From contig NC_054865.1 of assembly GCF_018320785.1 (NCBI RefSeq), positions 39,621,398 to 39,685,397 on the forward strand: a DNA stretch of 64,000 nt, written 5' to 3'. Position 1 is the stretch's first letter. Every line of letters begins with the position of its first letter. The notes beneath the pieces were generated by a model that was given only the letters and a program-made list of their open reading frames with translations, ran no database searches and had not been told where the DNA came from. The position numbers were made by a program, and so were the translations under genes. The DNA comes from Cheilinus undulatus (lineage: Eukaryota > Chordata > Actinopteri > Labriformes > Labridae). Shown here piece after piece: positions 38,274 through 60,174 of this stretch.

Positions 38274-38472
38274 CAGTGCTTAACAAATTTAATAGACCAC
38301 CACCCAGAGTAAGGTTTATGCCACAGCTGCCCTAAATTAACAGCATTGGTAATGACCAAAATCATTTTTATGTTTCTGCAATGGATAATACACTAATATG
38401 TAGAAGCTCTTTAACCCAAATAATATTTTTAATGCTAAAATATAATTATTATAGTTATCCATGAATTTTCAG
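38274..38472. mobile_element. Partial copy of the Tc1-type MITE at 31837
   Basis: Starts TA/CAGTGCTTAACAAATTTA and follows the 31837 copy closely for about 195 bp (ACCACCACCC, GTAAGGTTTATGCCAC, CAGCATTGGTAAT, ATATGTAGAAGCTCTTT, TTATCCATGAATTTTCA) before similarity stops abruptly. No right inverted repeat was found, so this copy is truncated or rearranged. Confidence 0.75.
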
Positions 38473-40022
38473 ATCGTATTGCAGATGCAATGAGAATTTT
38501 TGTGTTGAAGCAAATGGGCTTTTTTTTTAAACATCATTCTCATTTTTAGATAAACATATTTTCCAAAAATAAGAAATGTAAGAAGAAAAAAATAGTATAA
38601 AACATTTGCAGCAGGACATATTGTGGTTTAATCATAATTGTGATTTATTTCCCATCCTAACTAGTTAATGAGTTGTATGGTAAAATATTTACTTTACAAC
38701 ATGAAAATATAGATCTCCAATCAGGTTATCAAGGCAAATTTACACCTCTATAATAAAATGAAATCCAACAGCTGTTATGGGATGTAATGTGGACTCATTC
38801 TATTGCTATGTGCTACTGTGCAGTTAACAAAAATGGAAAAGGTACAAGAGTATTGTACTTAGTAAATACAGTTTCACTGGTTAAAATCAATTTAAGTTGA
38901 AGTAAAACTGATTTCAAAACGTACACAAAAAGTAAAAAAAAAAAAAACCTCAATTACAGTAGCTTTAACTTTACATCTCTGCCGATATATTTGTTTGTAT
39001 TTGCATATTTTTATATTAAAAAAAAGATGAAAAAGGGACTACAACACTTCAAGAATAACCATGTGTAAATATCTTCACCATATCCAACATGTAATACAGC
39101 CAACCTGTAGATAAGAGCTTGTAAATACTTTTTAACATTTTTAGGTTACATTTTATATTTCATAGTTTTGATCATATCTCCTTCAAGAAAATGAAAAAGA
39201 CCAAGATAATAGAATTGCTCAAAACTGGTAGGGATTTCTAAGCAGGACTACTTTTGTTGTGGCGCACAGGTCAACACCAGACATTTAGTTTATAATAGTC
39301 GACGTTAAATGCGTTAAATGCGTTTTTAGATGCGAGCATCACCATTTCTTATACAGATCACAAAAACGCTAGCCCCATCGTCGCGCAATGTCATAGAAGC
39401 TAATTGTCATAGAAACTAATTGTAAACCGTTTTGGACTGCGCACTGTACTATACGGGAATATATTTACTTTTTGTTTTTATTTTATTGATTTATTTCGCT
39501 TCATTGTGCATCCCTATTCTGAGGCATATGGGTCATAAAAATCACTCAAACTTGAGCTGACTTACAGTCTATGTATGAAACAGATGAATTCTGCGTTTTG
39601 TCAACGCTTTAATAGTTTCTGCGCAAACATTGCGCAGGTAGCACGTGCTTCATGAACAGCATGGAGGGTTGAAGTTGAAAGTTCATGACAAAGATGTTTC
39701 GATGTGTGAGATGGGCTACACGGCAGCCTTAAATCTTTATCAGAAACAAAGCGTGTTATTTTCAGCTGAAACATATATGTTAACATTTTCTCTAGGATAA
39801 ATACTTGTTAGTTTGCGATCTTTCATCCGCCCGTAGGAAACAAATAGAGGTGCTGCTGCAGTGTTGATATCGAGATGACATCTTTGCTCTCCTGCTCGGT
39901 TTAGTAACATAGCCAGCTAGCTGTAAGCCAAGGTGGAGAGATAAACAAACGCATTATAAAACACAATTCTAACTAATAGAAAACTTACAGCTATGACTTA
40001 GCAAAACCTTATTTAATATATT
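38473..40022. other. Upstream region of spg7; no gene recognised
   Basis: AT-rich sequence followed by a slightly more CpG-containing patch at 39300-39400. The short open frame at 39601-39786 on the minus strand matches nothing known. The spg7 5' UTR and start site must lie near the right end of this stretch. Confidence 0.4.
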
Positions 40023-40031
40023 ACATCCGGT
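40023..40031 (-). promoter_or_regulatory. Possible ETS/GABPA (NRF-2) site in front of spg7
   Basis: The minus strand reads ACCGGATGT, an ETS-type core (CCGGA) 14 bp upstream of the spg7 start codon. GABPA sites near transcription starts are common in nuclear genes for mitochondrial proteins. A single short match has weak weight, and it may lie in the 5' UTR. Confidence 0.25.
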
Positions 40032-40044
40032 AATAACAGATATT

Positions 40045-50090
<10,046 letters not shown>

Positions 50091-50458
50091 AATTGATATG
50101 AAGGTCTTAGAATTAATTCTTAACTGCTGCATTTTGTGGTGATCATCAGGCACTGGAGGAATCTCTTTGAATTCTCCCTGTGAAGCTTTATATAAACTGA
50201 AAGCAGGCATGTTAATGTTGCTTACATAGAAGTCAGTGGCAGTGAAAGAGTTTTTGTGCAGATGAACTCTATCACTTTTTTTAGTTAATTGAATCAGATG
50301 ATCTGAAACTGGCTAAACTGCTGAAAAAATCTATAAAAGGGGTTCTCAGACAGCTTAGAAAGGGTCAGTAACCAACCTTGTCTCTATGTGCAACAAACAA
50401 CCATAATGCTACCTGCTAAAATTCCCAAACACTGTGCTGATTTCTGAAACTGGTGTGA

Positions 50459-50464
50459 AATAAA
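50459..50464 (+). terminator. Possible proximal spg7 polyadenylation signal
   Basis: AATAAA 369 bp after the stop codon. A second signal follows 400 bp later, so alternative 3' ends are possible. No transcript evidence. Confidence 0.35.
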
Positions 50465-50861
50465 CACACTAGGTGAATATTGTAAAGGTTCTGGGACATT
50501 ACTGCTCTGAATTGATTTCTTTCTACGAATGATGTGGCAGAGAAACAGCTAACCATGTGCAACACAAGTCATTCTGTAAGTGGACAAAAGTGGAACTTTA
50601 GGAGTGATTTTCTACTTTGTCAGAGGTGGCATGCTCTATATATAATGTCAAAACAAGCATTAGAAGTCTGCAGTGTACGATGTGCACTTGAATTGGCATG
50701 CTCTGCAAGTGAGAAACAGCATTTCTATATTTTGGACTACTCCTGTCATGTTGATGAGAAGTGGCAGACTTGACTCTACACACCTCGTTCCTGTTACTGG
50801 GAGCCGAGCAGGTTGGGAGTGTTGATGTGAAGTCCTAAAGGACAGTGTTGCTAAATAAGAA

Positions 50862-50867
50862 AATAAA
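50862..50867 (+). terminator. Likely spg7 polyadenylation signal
   Basis: AATAAA followed by a GT-rich stretch (AGTGTGTGCTGCTCTTTGTG at 50881-50900), the usual downstream element. This lies just before the Tc1 element that begins at 50933, giving a 3' UTR of about 790 bp. Confidence 0.55.
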
Positions 50868-51395
50868 GTTTTATTGATACAGTGTGTGCTGCTCTTTGTG
50901 TAGATATTAAATTTGGTTGCAAGGGAACCACACAGTGCCTTTAAAAGTATTTATCCCCTGTGATTTGTTAACCTTTTATTAATTTTGTAAATCAATCCTG
51001 GTCAGTGTGGCTTTTTTGCCCCCACCCCAAAAATAAAACCCTCCTTGGTGTCAAAGTATAAACAGATTTCAACAAATTAATTCCAATTAAAAAAAAATAA
51101 TTAGAAATGAAATAAATGACCGCACAAATATTCACTCCCTTTAAATCAGTATTTAGTAGAAGCACCTTTGGCTGCAACCACAGCATTAAGTCTGTATGGA
51201 TAGGTCTCAGTCAGGCTTGCACATCTGGACACTGCAGTTTTACTCAATTTTTCTTTGCAAAAGTGCTAAAGCTCTACCAGGTTGCAAAGGGATCAGGCAT
51301 GAATTGTCCATTTCAAGTCTAGCCACAAATTCTCTTTTGGATTGAGGTCTGGGCTTCCACACTGCCACTACAAAACTTAAACCTTGTCTTTAAAC

Positions 51396-51793
51396 AGGAG
51401 ATTCTCTGCTGGTGGGTTGGGACCCAAAAGTTGGTTGTGAAGGTGTGCCAGGAAAATGATTGCAAGCAAATTTTGGTCTTTATCTCCAAATTGCAACATA
51501 TCTATCTCCTACAAAGTTGATTTCCCAAGATAATAAGCATTTTCCTCAAGAAATTTCCAAATTTCTATGCTGTCTCATATGTATGCATGCAAGTTCTCCT
51601 ACAGTGGTGTACTTTGTTGATGTATTTTTTTGTCCTGTCTCTATGTTCAAACATTTTTTGTTCTATTTAATGTCCAATCTAAAAAAAAGCAGGAAATACA
51701 TTTGAGAGTGTCAACATAATTGAAGCTTTGGGTCAGGATTTCTCATTAGGAGGTGGTGGCAGGTCCTGATGTCTGATGAGTTGAGAACCACTG
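51396..51793. mobile_element. hAT-like MITE nested in the Tc1 element
   Basis: The right end, in reverse complement, begins CAGTGGTTCTCAACTC. The left end near 51396 reads GATTCTCTGCTGGTGGGTTG followed by GGACCCAAAAGTTGG, a well-known hAT-type terminal sequence. The flanks CTTTAAAC (51388-51395) and CTTGAAAC (51794-51801) differ by one base and fit a decayed 8-bp target duplication. Confidence 0.55.
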
Positions 51794-51808
51794 CTTGAAA
51801 CCTTTTCT

Positions 51809-51984
51809 TTTTTTTTTTAATATTTATTTTTTTGCCTATATTAGATAGAGGATGACAGTCGATAGAGTCAGAAACAGGGTCAAGAGTGGGGGAGAGACAT
51901 GCAGTAAAGGGCCTCAGGCCGGATTCGAATCCGGGCCGCCCACGTACATGGGAAGCGCCTTTAACCACCAGGCCACCTGCTCTC
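51809..51984 (-). mobile_element. tRNA-derived SINE with perfect 15-bp target duplication
   Basis: Read on the minus strand the body starts with a tRNA-like head: box A region TGGCCTGGTGGTTAAAGGCG and box B GGATTCGAATCC (51921-51932). It continues with a TTTCTGACTCTATC tail and ends in AATA/A-rich sequence. CTTGAAACCTTTTCT occurs exactly at 51794-51808 and 51985-51999. This is a textbook SINE insertion made by LINE machinery. It is younger than the Tc1 copy and the hAT-like MITE it lies beside. Confidence 0.9.
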
Positions 51985-52572
51985 CTTGAAACCTTTTCTG
52001 TGTAGTTTTCACTGTATGCTTTGGGTTATCGTTTCGCTGGAAAACAAATCATCTTCACTGTAGTGCACTTGCAGACTGATTAAGATTGTCCTCCAGAATT
52101 TTCCTATTTTTTGCCGCATTCATTGTACATCTACCTTTACAAGCCTTCCAGGACCGTCTGCTGAGAAGCATCCCCACAGCATGATGCTGCCACCACTGTG
52201 CTTCACAGTGGGGATGCTGATGTGCAGTGTTTGGTGTCCAGCATCTTGTCTGACGGCTGAAAAGCACCATTTTGGTCTCATCACTTGAGAGACATTCACT
52301 GCACTCAGGTGATCCCCATTTTCACTAATGGTGAGACTACGAGCACCAATTGGCAGGACCTCTGTTGAATTACGTAATTCACTTTAAAGGGGGTAAATAT
52401 TAATGCTGTCATTTATTTTAACATGCATATTTTTATCTAATTGACGTTACTTTGTAGAAATCTGTTTTCAGACAATAAAAGGGTAAAACATCCAAGGGGG
52501 TGAATGCTTTTTATAGGCACTGTAAATGTATGAACAGCACTTAAATCAAGTACATTTATCAGAAGATTTACA

Positions 52573-52578
52573 TTTATT
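52573..52578 (-). terminator. Possible cdh15 polyadenylation signal
   Basis: TTTATT on the + strand is AATAAA on the minus strand, 584 bp beyond the cdh15 stop codon and 51 bp short of the Tc1 element edge. No other canonical AATAAA was noticed between the stop and this point. Confidence 0.4.
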
Positions 52579-53161
52579 CCATAGACACCAGTCAAATTAA
52601 AATTCAGTGAACATCTTTAAAAAACATGATTCAGTCCTCATTGACTCTAGTGTAGTACAGTGTGTTTTGATGTGTAATGTTTGAGAAATCTTCCAAATAT
52701 GTTAAACTGACTGGAATGGAGGACATATGATCAAAGAAGACAAAAAAATCACAATCAACATCAAGGAAAATTCCTCTTATAAAATAATAAAATATATAAA
52801 AAAGAAATACCTGTAAAGGATTTTTTTGATATCTCAGGCTTGTATGCATCATTACTGGGCAATACAAGTCTGAGGGTAAACAACAACAGACATGAAAAAT
52901 CATTTCAACACACTTCCTGTTTGCCTTTAACATGCACAGCTTCTTTCCTCATGGCTGATCATGCCAGCACAATTCTACTGTCCCATTTACTTTCCCTGAA
53001 ACTGTAGTGAGCTGTGTCCAAATAATCCTCAAGAAAACCCTAGTCATGCTGGATTTGAGGCCTGTGGTTTGCAAAGTTTTTTTTTCACTCCAGAAAAACA
53101 ACCTGAGGCATGTTCTTAGTCCCAAACTGCTGGTGAGTCACACAGGTCTTCTCTCTCCACC

Positions 53162-56100
53162 CTAACGTGGGTCATACAAGTTGGCCAGTTTCTGGAAGCG
53201 TGGTCCCCAGCTGTTGAGGTAGTCATAGTCCTGGTCTCCATCTGAGCTGCCTGAAGCGATGGAGCTGAGGCTGCCTGCCAGTGAGCCTTCTCCCTCGTAG
53301 TCATAGATCAGCGCTGTGTCGTATGGAGGCACATTAGGGTCGTGATCTGCAGCCTCCAGGCCCTGAGAGAAGAAAAAATTACAGTTTAAAGTTGATAAAG
53401 GATCAAAAAAATGGCATGGAAACACAGTTTAATCTCTAATGAAAATAGATACCCTTGATCAAAATCAACTTGTGTTTTTTCTTTTTACAAAGTATATAAA
53501 TAGTGTGAAACTTTGAGCAGCACATCAAATATGAATGAAATTATCTATTTTTTGGGAAGATCTTCCCCAATAAAAGACTGAGAAAACTTGTTAAAAAAAT
53601 CTGAAAATATGCACTAAGATTCACTGCAAAAACTCAAGTTTTAGCCACTGTAATTGTCTTATTTCTTATATTTTTTATGTTTTAACATGTTTTTGGGCAG
53701 TTGAGAAGATAACTTTTTGTTTATAAGTAACTTGTATTATCTTATGCCACATAAGAAACCATGAATGCATGTATGTTCATTACACACACTTTACAGTGTT
53801 ATGGATTGCTGCTACATTAAAATGTATTTTATTTGGCATGCAATGACAAAGTATCTAAGAAATATAATTTATTTGTTTGGATCCCTATAATAAAATATAA
53901 AAAAAATGTTTTACAGTACTGCTTTCAAAATAAAGGAAACAAAATACAAGTTTTTCCTTTGTGGAAAATAAAAATACAAAGTGTAAGAGTGGCACTCTTA
54001 TAACCTTTAAGCACTTTCTGCAGGCCTTTTTGTAAACTTTTAAACCTTTCAAGTACTAATAAATACAAAATAACTGCATCCTTTTATGCAATCATGTGAT
54101 TGCACAGTCTGACACTGTGATTGTGCTGATGATTACATTAATTGCTCTGCACTAGTTCCAATTTCTTTTTTTTTCTTTTAAACATTTATAGCAAAATCAC
54201 AATGCGCTCAGTTTTAGGAAAAAAAAATAACCAGCTTATTCTATCTTCATTATAAACAAAGTATGTTCATCTAAGAATACTATAAATAGCGATTCACTTT
54301 GCTTTTATGGTCTTTGAAATTGGACTTGATTGAAACTGTGAGCATTTTGATAACAGATACTGAATATCTAGCATAATCAGAAAACACAAAAGCAAGATTC
54401 TGTTTCTAAATTGTTAGGCTGTCCACTGACATTTCAGCTGTTTCATCACTTAGTGTTTGTTTAATGCAGCTTATTTTTTTTTCCGTGAGACTTAGGGAAG
54501 AAATTGCCATGCTGGAAGTTTCTCACATCATTAATAAAGTCCTCGATGTCAGTGGGATCTGCGGGAGGCCTCCTTGGGTAGGTGGGTGAGGGCAGGTTGT
54601 GGGGGGCATCCTTCCTGAGAGGCTGTTTCCCTCGAGGAACACCTGAACCGGGGTAGTAGGACCCCGGTGTTGAAGGTACGTCATGAGGATTCCACAGCAG
54701 GTCGATGTTAAAGGCATTCTGCACAGCGAGAGACGCACACGATTTTAACCTGCTTATACTTGAAAACGCAAACCCAAGCCATGGGAAAAGATATTAATAG
54801 ATCTGGATATTTGTGGACATGTTTTCACTATTTGATACCATTAAGATACTTTTTAAACACAAAGATTTTCTGATCGTATTTTACCCTAAATTACACAGGT
54901 TAAGCCTTTGAAAATATTCAAAGTCCACAGTTACAGCAAATCCCTCCACAATTAGCAGCCATTTGAGCATGACCACAGGAACTTGAGGCCCCTAAACTCT
55001 TACCTCGTCCTCCTCTCCCCCTCCTTGCTCGTCATAATTGAGGACATTATCTCGGATGTCATCTTCTGATTCCCCGACAAGCAGACCTGTTCCTTTCTTA
55101 ATGTGGTGACGTCTCCCACAGGTGGTGACAGCCACAGCCAGGAGGAGCAGCACTGTGACAAAATAGAAGGGATGCATGAAGTACAAATGAGTTCATGTTG
55201 GCCAGGTTTCACAGTGTAATTTTAGATGTTTTTACATCATCAATAAGGATGACAGTTATATTCTATTATTTTTTTTTATTACTATTATTTATTTATTTAT
55301 TTATTATTATTATCATTATTATTATATAATTTTTGTGGTCATAAAAGTCATATTTAACCCCTTAACACCTGTTGTATCATATTTGATACATACTTTTATG
55401 ATACCTCTATCTAATTAATATGCTCAATAAATTACTCAAAAAAACTTATGAATACAATCTGATAAATGATAAAAATGCCCTCAAGTGGATTATCAGTTAC
55501 CAAAAACACCTAATGAATGAAATGAAAAACACATTTGTCAAATTTTATGGAAATTTGGATTTTTTCAAATGTCAGTAGAAAGTTAAATAAACATTTCAGT
55601 TCCAAAAAATGAGAATTTTCTGGCTATTATTTGTGTTTTCAGGCATGAAGGGGTTAACATTTTCAAACCACTTTTTCCATATATCAGCAGTCAGTCAAAA
55701 ATCTGAAATCACTGGTATTAGTACGGTAAATTTCAGTTCAGTTAGATAAGCAATTTTCAGTTAAAAATGACTAAAATTAATAAATCAAATGTTGAAAATG
55801 ACTGATCATTATTTTTGCCTATCAACTTATCATTACAGCTAAATGTTTAATGTGTATATGGCCTTCTATTGGATTCTTACAACACTGAGTATATATGGCT
55901 GAAAATCTCTGCCAAATACTTTAATTAAGCCTCACTTCGTGTTTTAATTTAAACTGATGACTGCATTGGATCTGTATAGTTGAAATGTAGCATCACATGT
56001 TTTAAGTTTATTTTATTGATTTTAATTCAAAACAACTATAAAATTTATGAAACTTGGATAAGATTTGTGTTATTCTGCTCATGCCAGGGGAAAAAACAAC

Positions 56101-59100
56101 ATATCTAAGCCTGATAGCTGCACTCAAGGTAAGACTTACTCAGTAGAAGAGCAATGCAGGCCATGATGATAATGAGCGCCATGAAGCTGATCCCAACACT
56201 GGAGCCCTGGAGAGCCCCCGTCTCAGACTTACAATCACCAAATGAGTCACAGGAGCACACAGTGATGTTGACCTGAGCATAAGCGCTCAGAACTGGGCTG
56301 CCAGAGTCAGACACTAACACAGTGACTGCGTACTCTCCTGCCTCCAGCTCCACGAGAGGGTGAAGCACAGCATGGGTATCTGAAAATTAAGACATTTTTA
56401 ATTCAATAATAATCCTGCAGACTTCACATCCCCGGCCCCATCCTCTACCCTGATGCTCCCTCCTTACCGTTGACTTGGAGGACAGTCCAGTTGGTTGACA
56501 GATCCTCGGGCATTTCAAATGTAAAGGGGGCAGCATGAGGGGGAAGGTCTTCATCCACTGCGGTCAGGACTAGACCAGAACCAGATCTAGTTGCACCCTT
56601 ACACACAGAGCCACTGAGGGGGACCAGCAGAGGGGGGAAGTCATTAGTCTCCTTCAGAGTGATGAGCATCGTGGCCGAGGTCGACACTCCATCAGCATCT
56701 AAACCAGATCACAAATACACAAAAATCTGCATTAACTTACAGTGTTATATTTTTTACTTTAATTCCATCTATTTAATCTTCTCAAAGATGCAATACTAAA
56801 CATTTTCTCACTGAGATGTCTACATTAATTAATAAATGACTAGTCCTATATTATATATATATTTTAGACAGTGGCAGACTAAGAATGCTTGAGGAGCAGG
56901 AAAAAAAACACAAAAGAGTGCACCTGCTGTATGCTGAGTGGCACCAGGATATAAAAAGTTGCAATACAGCTGCAATAAAGTTAACTTAATATTTCATGGC
57001 ATTAGCGCCACTATTGAATACGTGCAACAGGAGGCACTTTGTCGAATTGTGTCTTCTCACAGGGCACTAAAAGGGGTAATCTTTCAACTTTTGTCCAACC
57101 AGAGGGTACCAAAGGGGCTGCTTTGTTAAATTTTGCTTATTTAGAGAAGGCACCAAAAAGAGCAATTTGTCAAACTTTGTCTATTAAGAAGGCACCAAAA
57201 GGGGAAATCTAGAAAATTTGGTCTATTTAGTGAGCACCAAAGAGGGCAATTTGTCAGATTCTGTCTACTTACAGGGCTCCAACGACGGGGATTTTGCAAA
57301 TTTAGTCTACTCACAGGGCACCAAAGATGGCATTTTGTCATATTTTGTCATTTAGAGGGTACCTAAGAGGGCACTTCATCTACTATAAAGGTATTTAAAG
57401 GTCACTTTGAATAAGGGCACAGATGGCCAATTGGTTAAGTCTCGTTCCATGCACAGAGGGTGTTGTCCTCTAAGCAGGTGGCCTGGTATCGGATCCAGCC
57501 AGTGGCTCCTTTCCTGTTTCTGACTCTATCCTCTGTTCTGTCCTATCTAAATAAAGCCCAAAAGCTAAACCTAAGATATATCTTAAAAATGTTGTTTTGA
57601 CTGAGATCAATTAGAGAGAGACAGAGAGATTAAGACTGAAACTGACCTGTAACCTTGACAACAGCAGTATAGATGCTGTTCTTAACATTTGGAGAGCGCA
57701 TGTTAAAGGTTCTCCGAGCACTGATGTCTCCAGTTTCCTGGTTGATATCCAGCCACCTCTCAGGATCTTTGCTAATCTCATACCTGACACACAGAGCACA
57801 GAGTAAGGTACAAGCACACAAACTTAACAAAAACACAAAATTCTGCTCTGGTTTTGCTGCTGCGTCATACCTCAGGGCGGAATTATCTGGGTCATAGGCG
57901 ATATTGCTCTTCAGTAAAGTCCCGGGAAGCACAGACTCAGGAACCACTATTTGTATGGGGTCCTCCCTGAAATAGGGAGCTTCGTTCTGGTTCTCAACGG
58001 TCACCACCACCATGGCTGTGCTCACTGGGAGGTTGGGGGCCTTGCTGCTCAGGGGATTGAGATTTTCCACCGTTAGCCTTAGGGTGTACTTGCTTTGCGC
58101 CTCAAAATCCAATGGCTGAATGAGAAAGGAAGGAATACTTTGCACTTCATTGTGGTTTTACATGAAGATATAAATCAATAATAAATGTGCAAATTGTTCT
58201 TCATGCAGTTTAAATTCTAGTCTTATTTCAGTATGTCAGCATACTTTATGGATTAACCAACTTGCATTAAATGTAGGAAAACCTAGGAAGCATTTATGTC
58301 CTAGTAACTCGCATTTCAAAACTCCACCACTAGATGGCGGTGTTGAGTCATTTCTGATGCACAGTTTTGGGCTTTATTGGACATTACCTTTTAGAAATTT
58401 ACAATTCTTCTTTAAACCAAATAAAACTCAACCCTTACTTTATATGTTAACAGAAACATGACCGGAGGGACCCATTAATGCACACAACTAAAGGCACTGA
58501 TGCTGTTTTATCATCTACTACAATCAGCACCACCCTTTCCTCACTCTCTCATAGCAGAAGATCATAAGACTGTACCTTCACCACTCTCACGATGCCCTGG
58601 TTGGTGGTGGGATCTGTGCTCGTGGCAAAGTGTCCATCAGGGTCGTTTATGATGGAATATTTGACCGCCCAGTTTCCTGTTCCAGGGTCATCCCTGTCTG
58701 TCACATTCACCCGGCCAATCTCATAGTCGTACCTGTTCTCCTCGGCTTTCATACTGTACTAAAAACCCCACAAATTCAACACAGAACAGAAGATTAAAGA
58801 GATGACATTAGCCTTTTCATCCCATAACAGGTACATTTGAATAAGTTAGAGTTAAGTACTACCTTTAAAGTGTCTGAAAAAGAAAATAAGCCTAACATAT
58901 TGTGTGTGAGACTTACTGAATCTGGGTGAAACTGTGGAACATGGTTGTTGATGTCCACAACATGTATGATTGCCACTCCTTCACTTGTTAGCCCCATTCC
59001 CCCCATATCAGCAATCTGCAGCTTTAATTTGAAACTTTTCACCACCTACAACAGGAATGATCACATTTTAGGGAAATAAGCTGCAGCATAATGATCTGCA

Positions 59101-60141
59101 AACATTTTTAACCTAGCCTGCTTCGTTACCTCTCGGTCCAGGCCCACATCTCTCGTGTAGATGGCTCCTGTCTGGTTGTTGATACCAAACATCGTCTTGG
59201 TCACAGCGTTGGAGGGGAAACTCTCCTGGCCAATGATAGAGTAGCTTAGAAAAGCGTTTTCTGTCATGGGGTCATCTGCATCAGTGGCCGATACTGACAT
59301 CACTGATGTGCCTGTTGAAAAAATTGAAAGTTTCGGTCAGCTGGAGAGATCTGAGGGAATGAATCACAGATGTGGGACTTCTACTGAAGCAGCAGCAGCA
59401 GTCCAGATAAAAATCCCATAGTCTACTAATGTTAAGCAATCCTGAGAGCATTGGATCATATTAAGAAAAACAGTGTTTCCTGTTCTTACAATGGAAAAAG
59501 AAATTTGTAGATCTGCTTAAAATGCTTCAGTTACAAGCCATGAACTTCCTGAGAAACAGCATTTCTGTGCAAAAATAAAAACTGAATATAATTTAAATCT
59601 ACAATAATGGAGGCAGTTTAGCTGTGAATATAAAAATGCTAAATAAGCTCAAATAAGCAAAAAGCAAGCATAGCTTATCAAAGCATAAACCAAATACTGA
59701 TGCATCATTTAGCTTTGTTCTGATCTCAGCCTACTCCTGAGTGAATTATCTGACTTTTTAGCTGCTTAATGCTCCTCTATGTTCACAAACTAACCACTAT
59801 GTTTGTTGATCTGTTTAGTGCTTGGTAATAAACATACAGTACGTTATTTTCTTCTTGCACTTGCTTGATAGTATGGAAGCCCATTTCCGCCACATAAAAA
59901 AGAAAAAGTTAAGCAAAAGAAGAAGAAAGAAACCTGAGTCATACTTATGAGATGAAAAGTCAAAGTTATGACTTTTTATGTAAGATTTTTTTATCTCATA
60001 ATTATGACTCTTTAACTCATAATTTTAACTTTTTATCTCATAATTTTAACTTTTTATTTCATAATCTTAACTTTTTAACTCTTAATTTTGACTTTTTATC
60101 TCATAATTTTGACTCTGTATCTCATAATTATGACTTGTGAC

Positions 60142-60174
<33 letters not shown>

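Larger units (their letters stand above)
50933..52522 (-). mobile_element. Decayed Tc1-like transposon filling the spg7-cdh15 gap
   Basis: The left end CAGTGCCTTTAAAAGTATTT and the reverse complement of the right end (CAGTGCCTATAAAAAGCATT) form inverted repeats of about 45 bp; TA follows the right end. On the minus strand, with frameshifts, 52120-52225 reads [20 protein letters not shown], and 52010-52130 gives [18 protein letters not shown] followed by a broken DN-PKHTVKTTQ block, which is the second catalytic Asp region of a Tc1 transposase. It is dead. Two younger elements are inserted within it (about 51396-51793 and 51809-51984). Confidence 0.8.

Noticed and set aside
51921..51932. Possible tRNA gene because of a GGATTCGAATCC box B
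   Set aside because: The cloverleaf is incomplete, and the segment has a SINE body, A-rich end and exact target duplication, so it is a SINE and not a functional tRNA.
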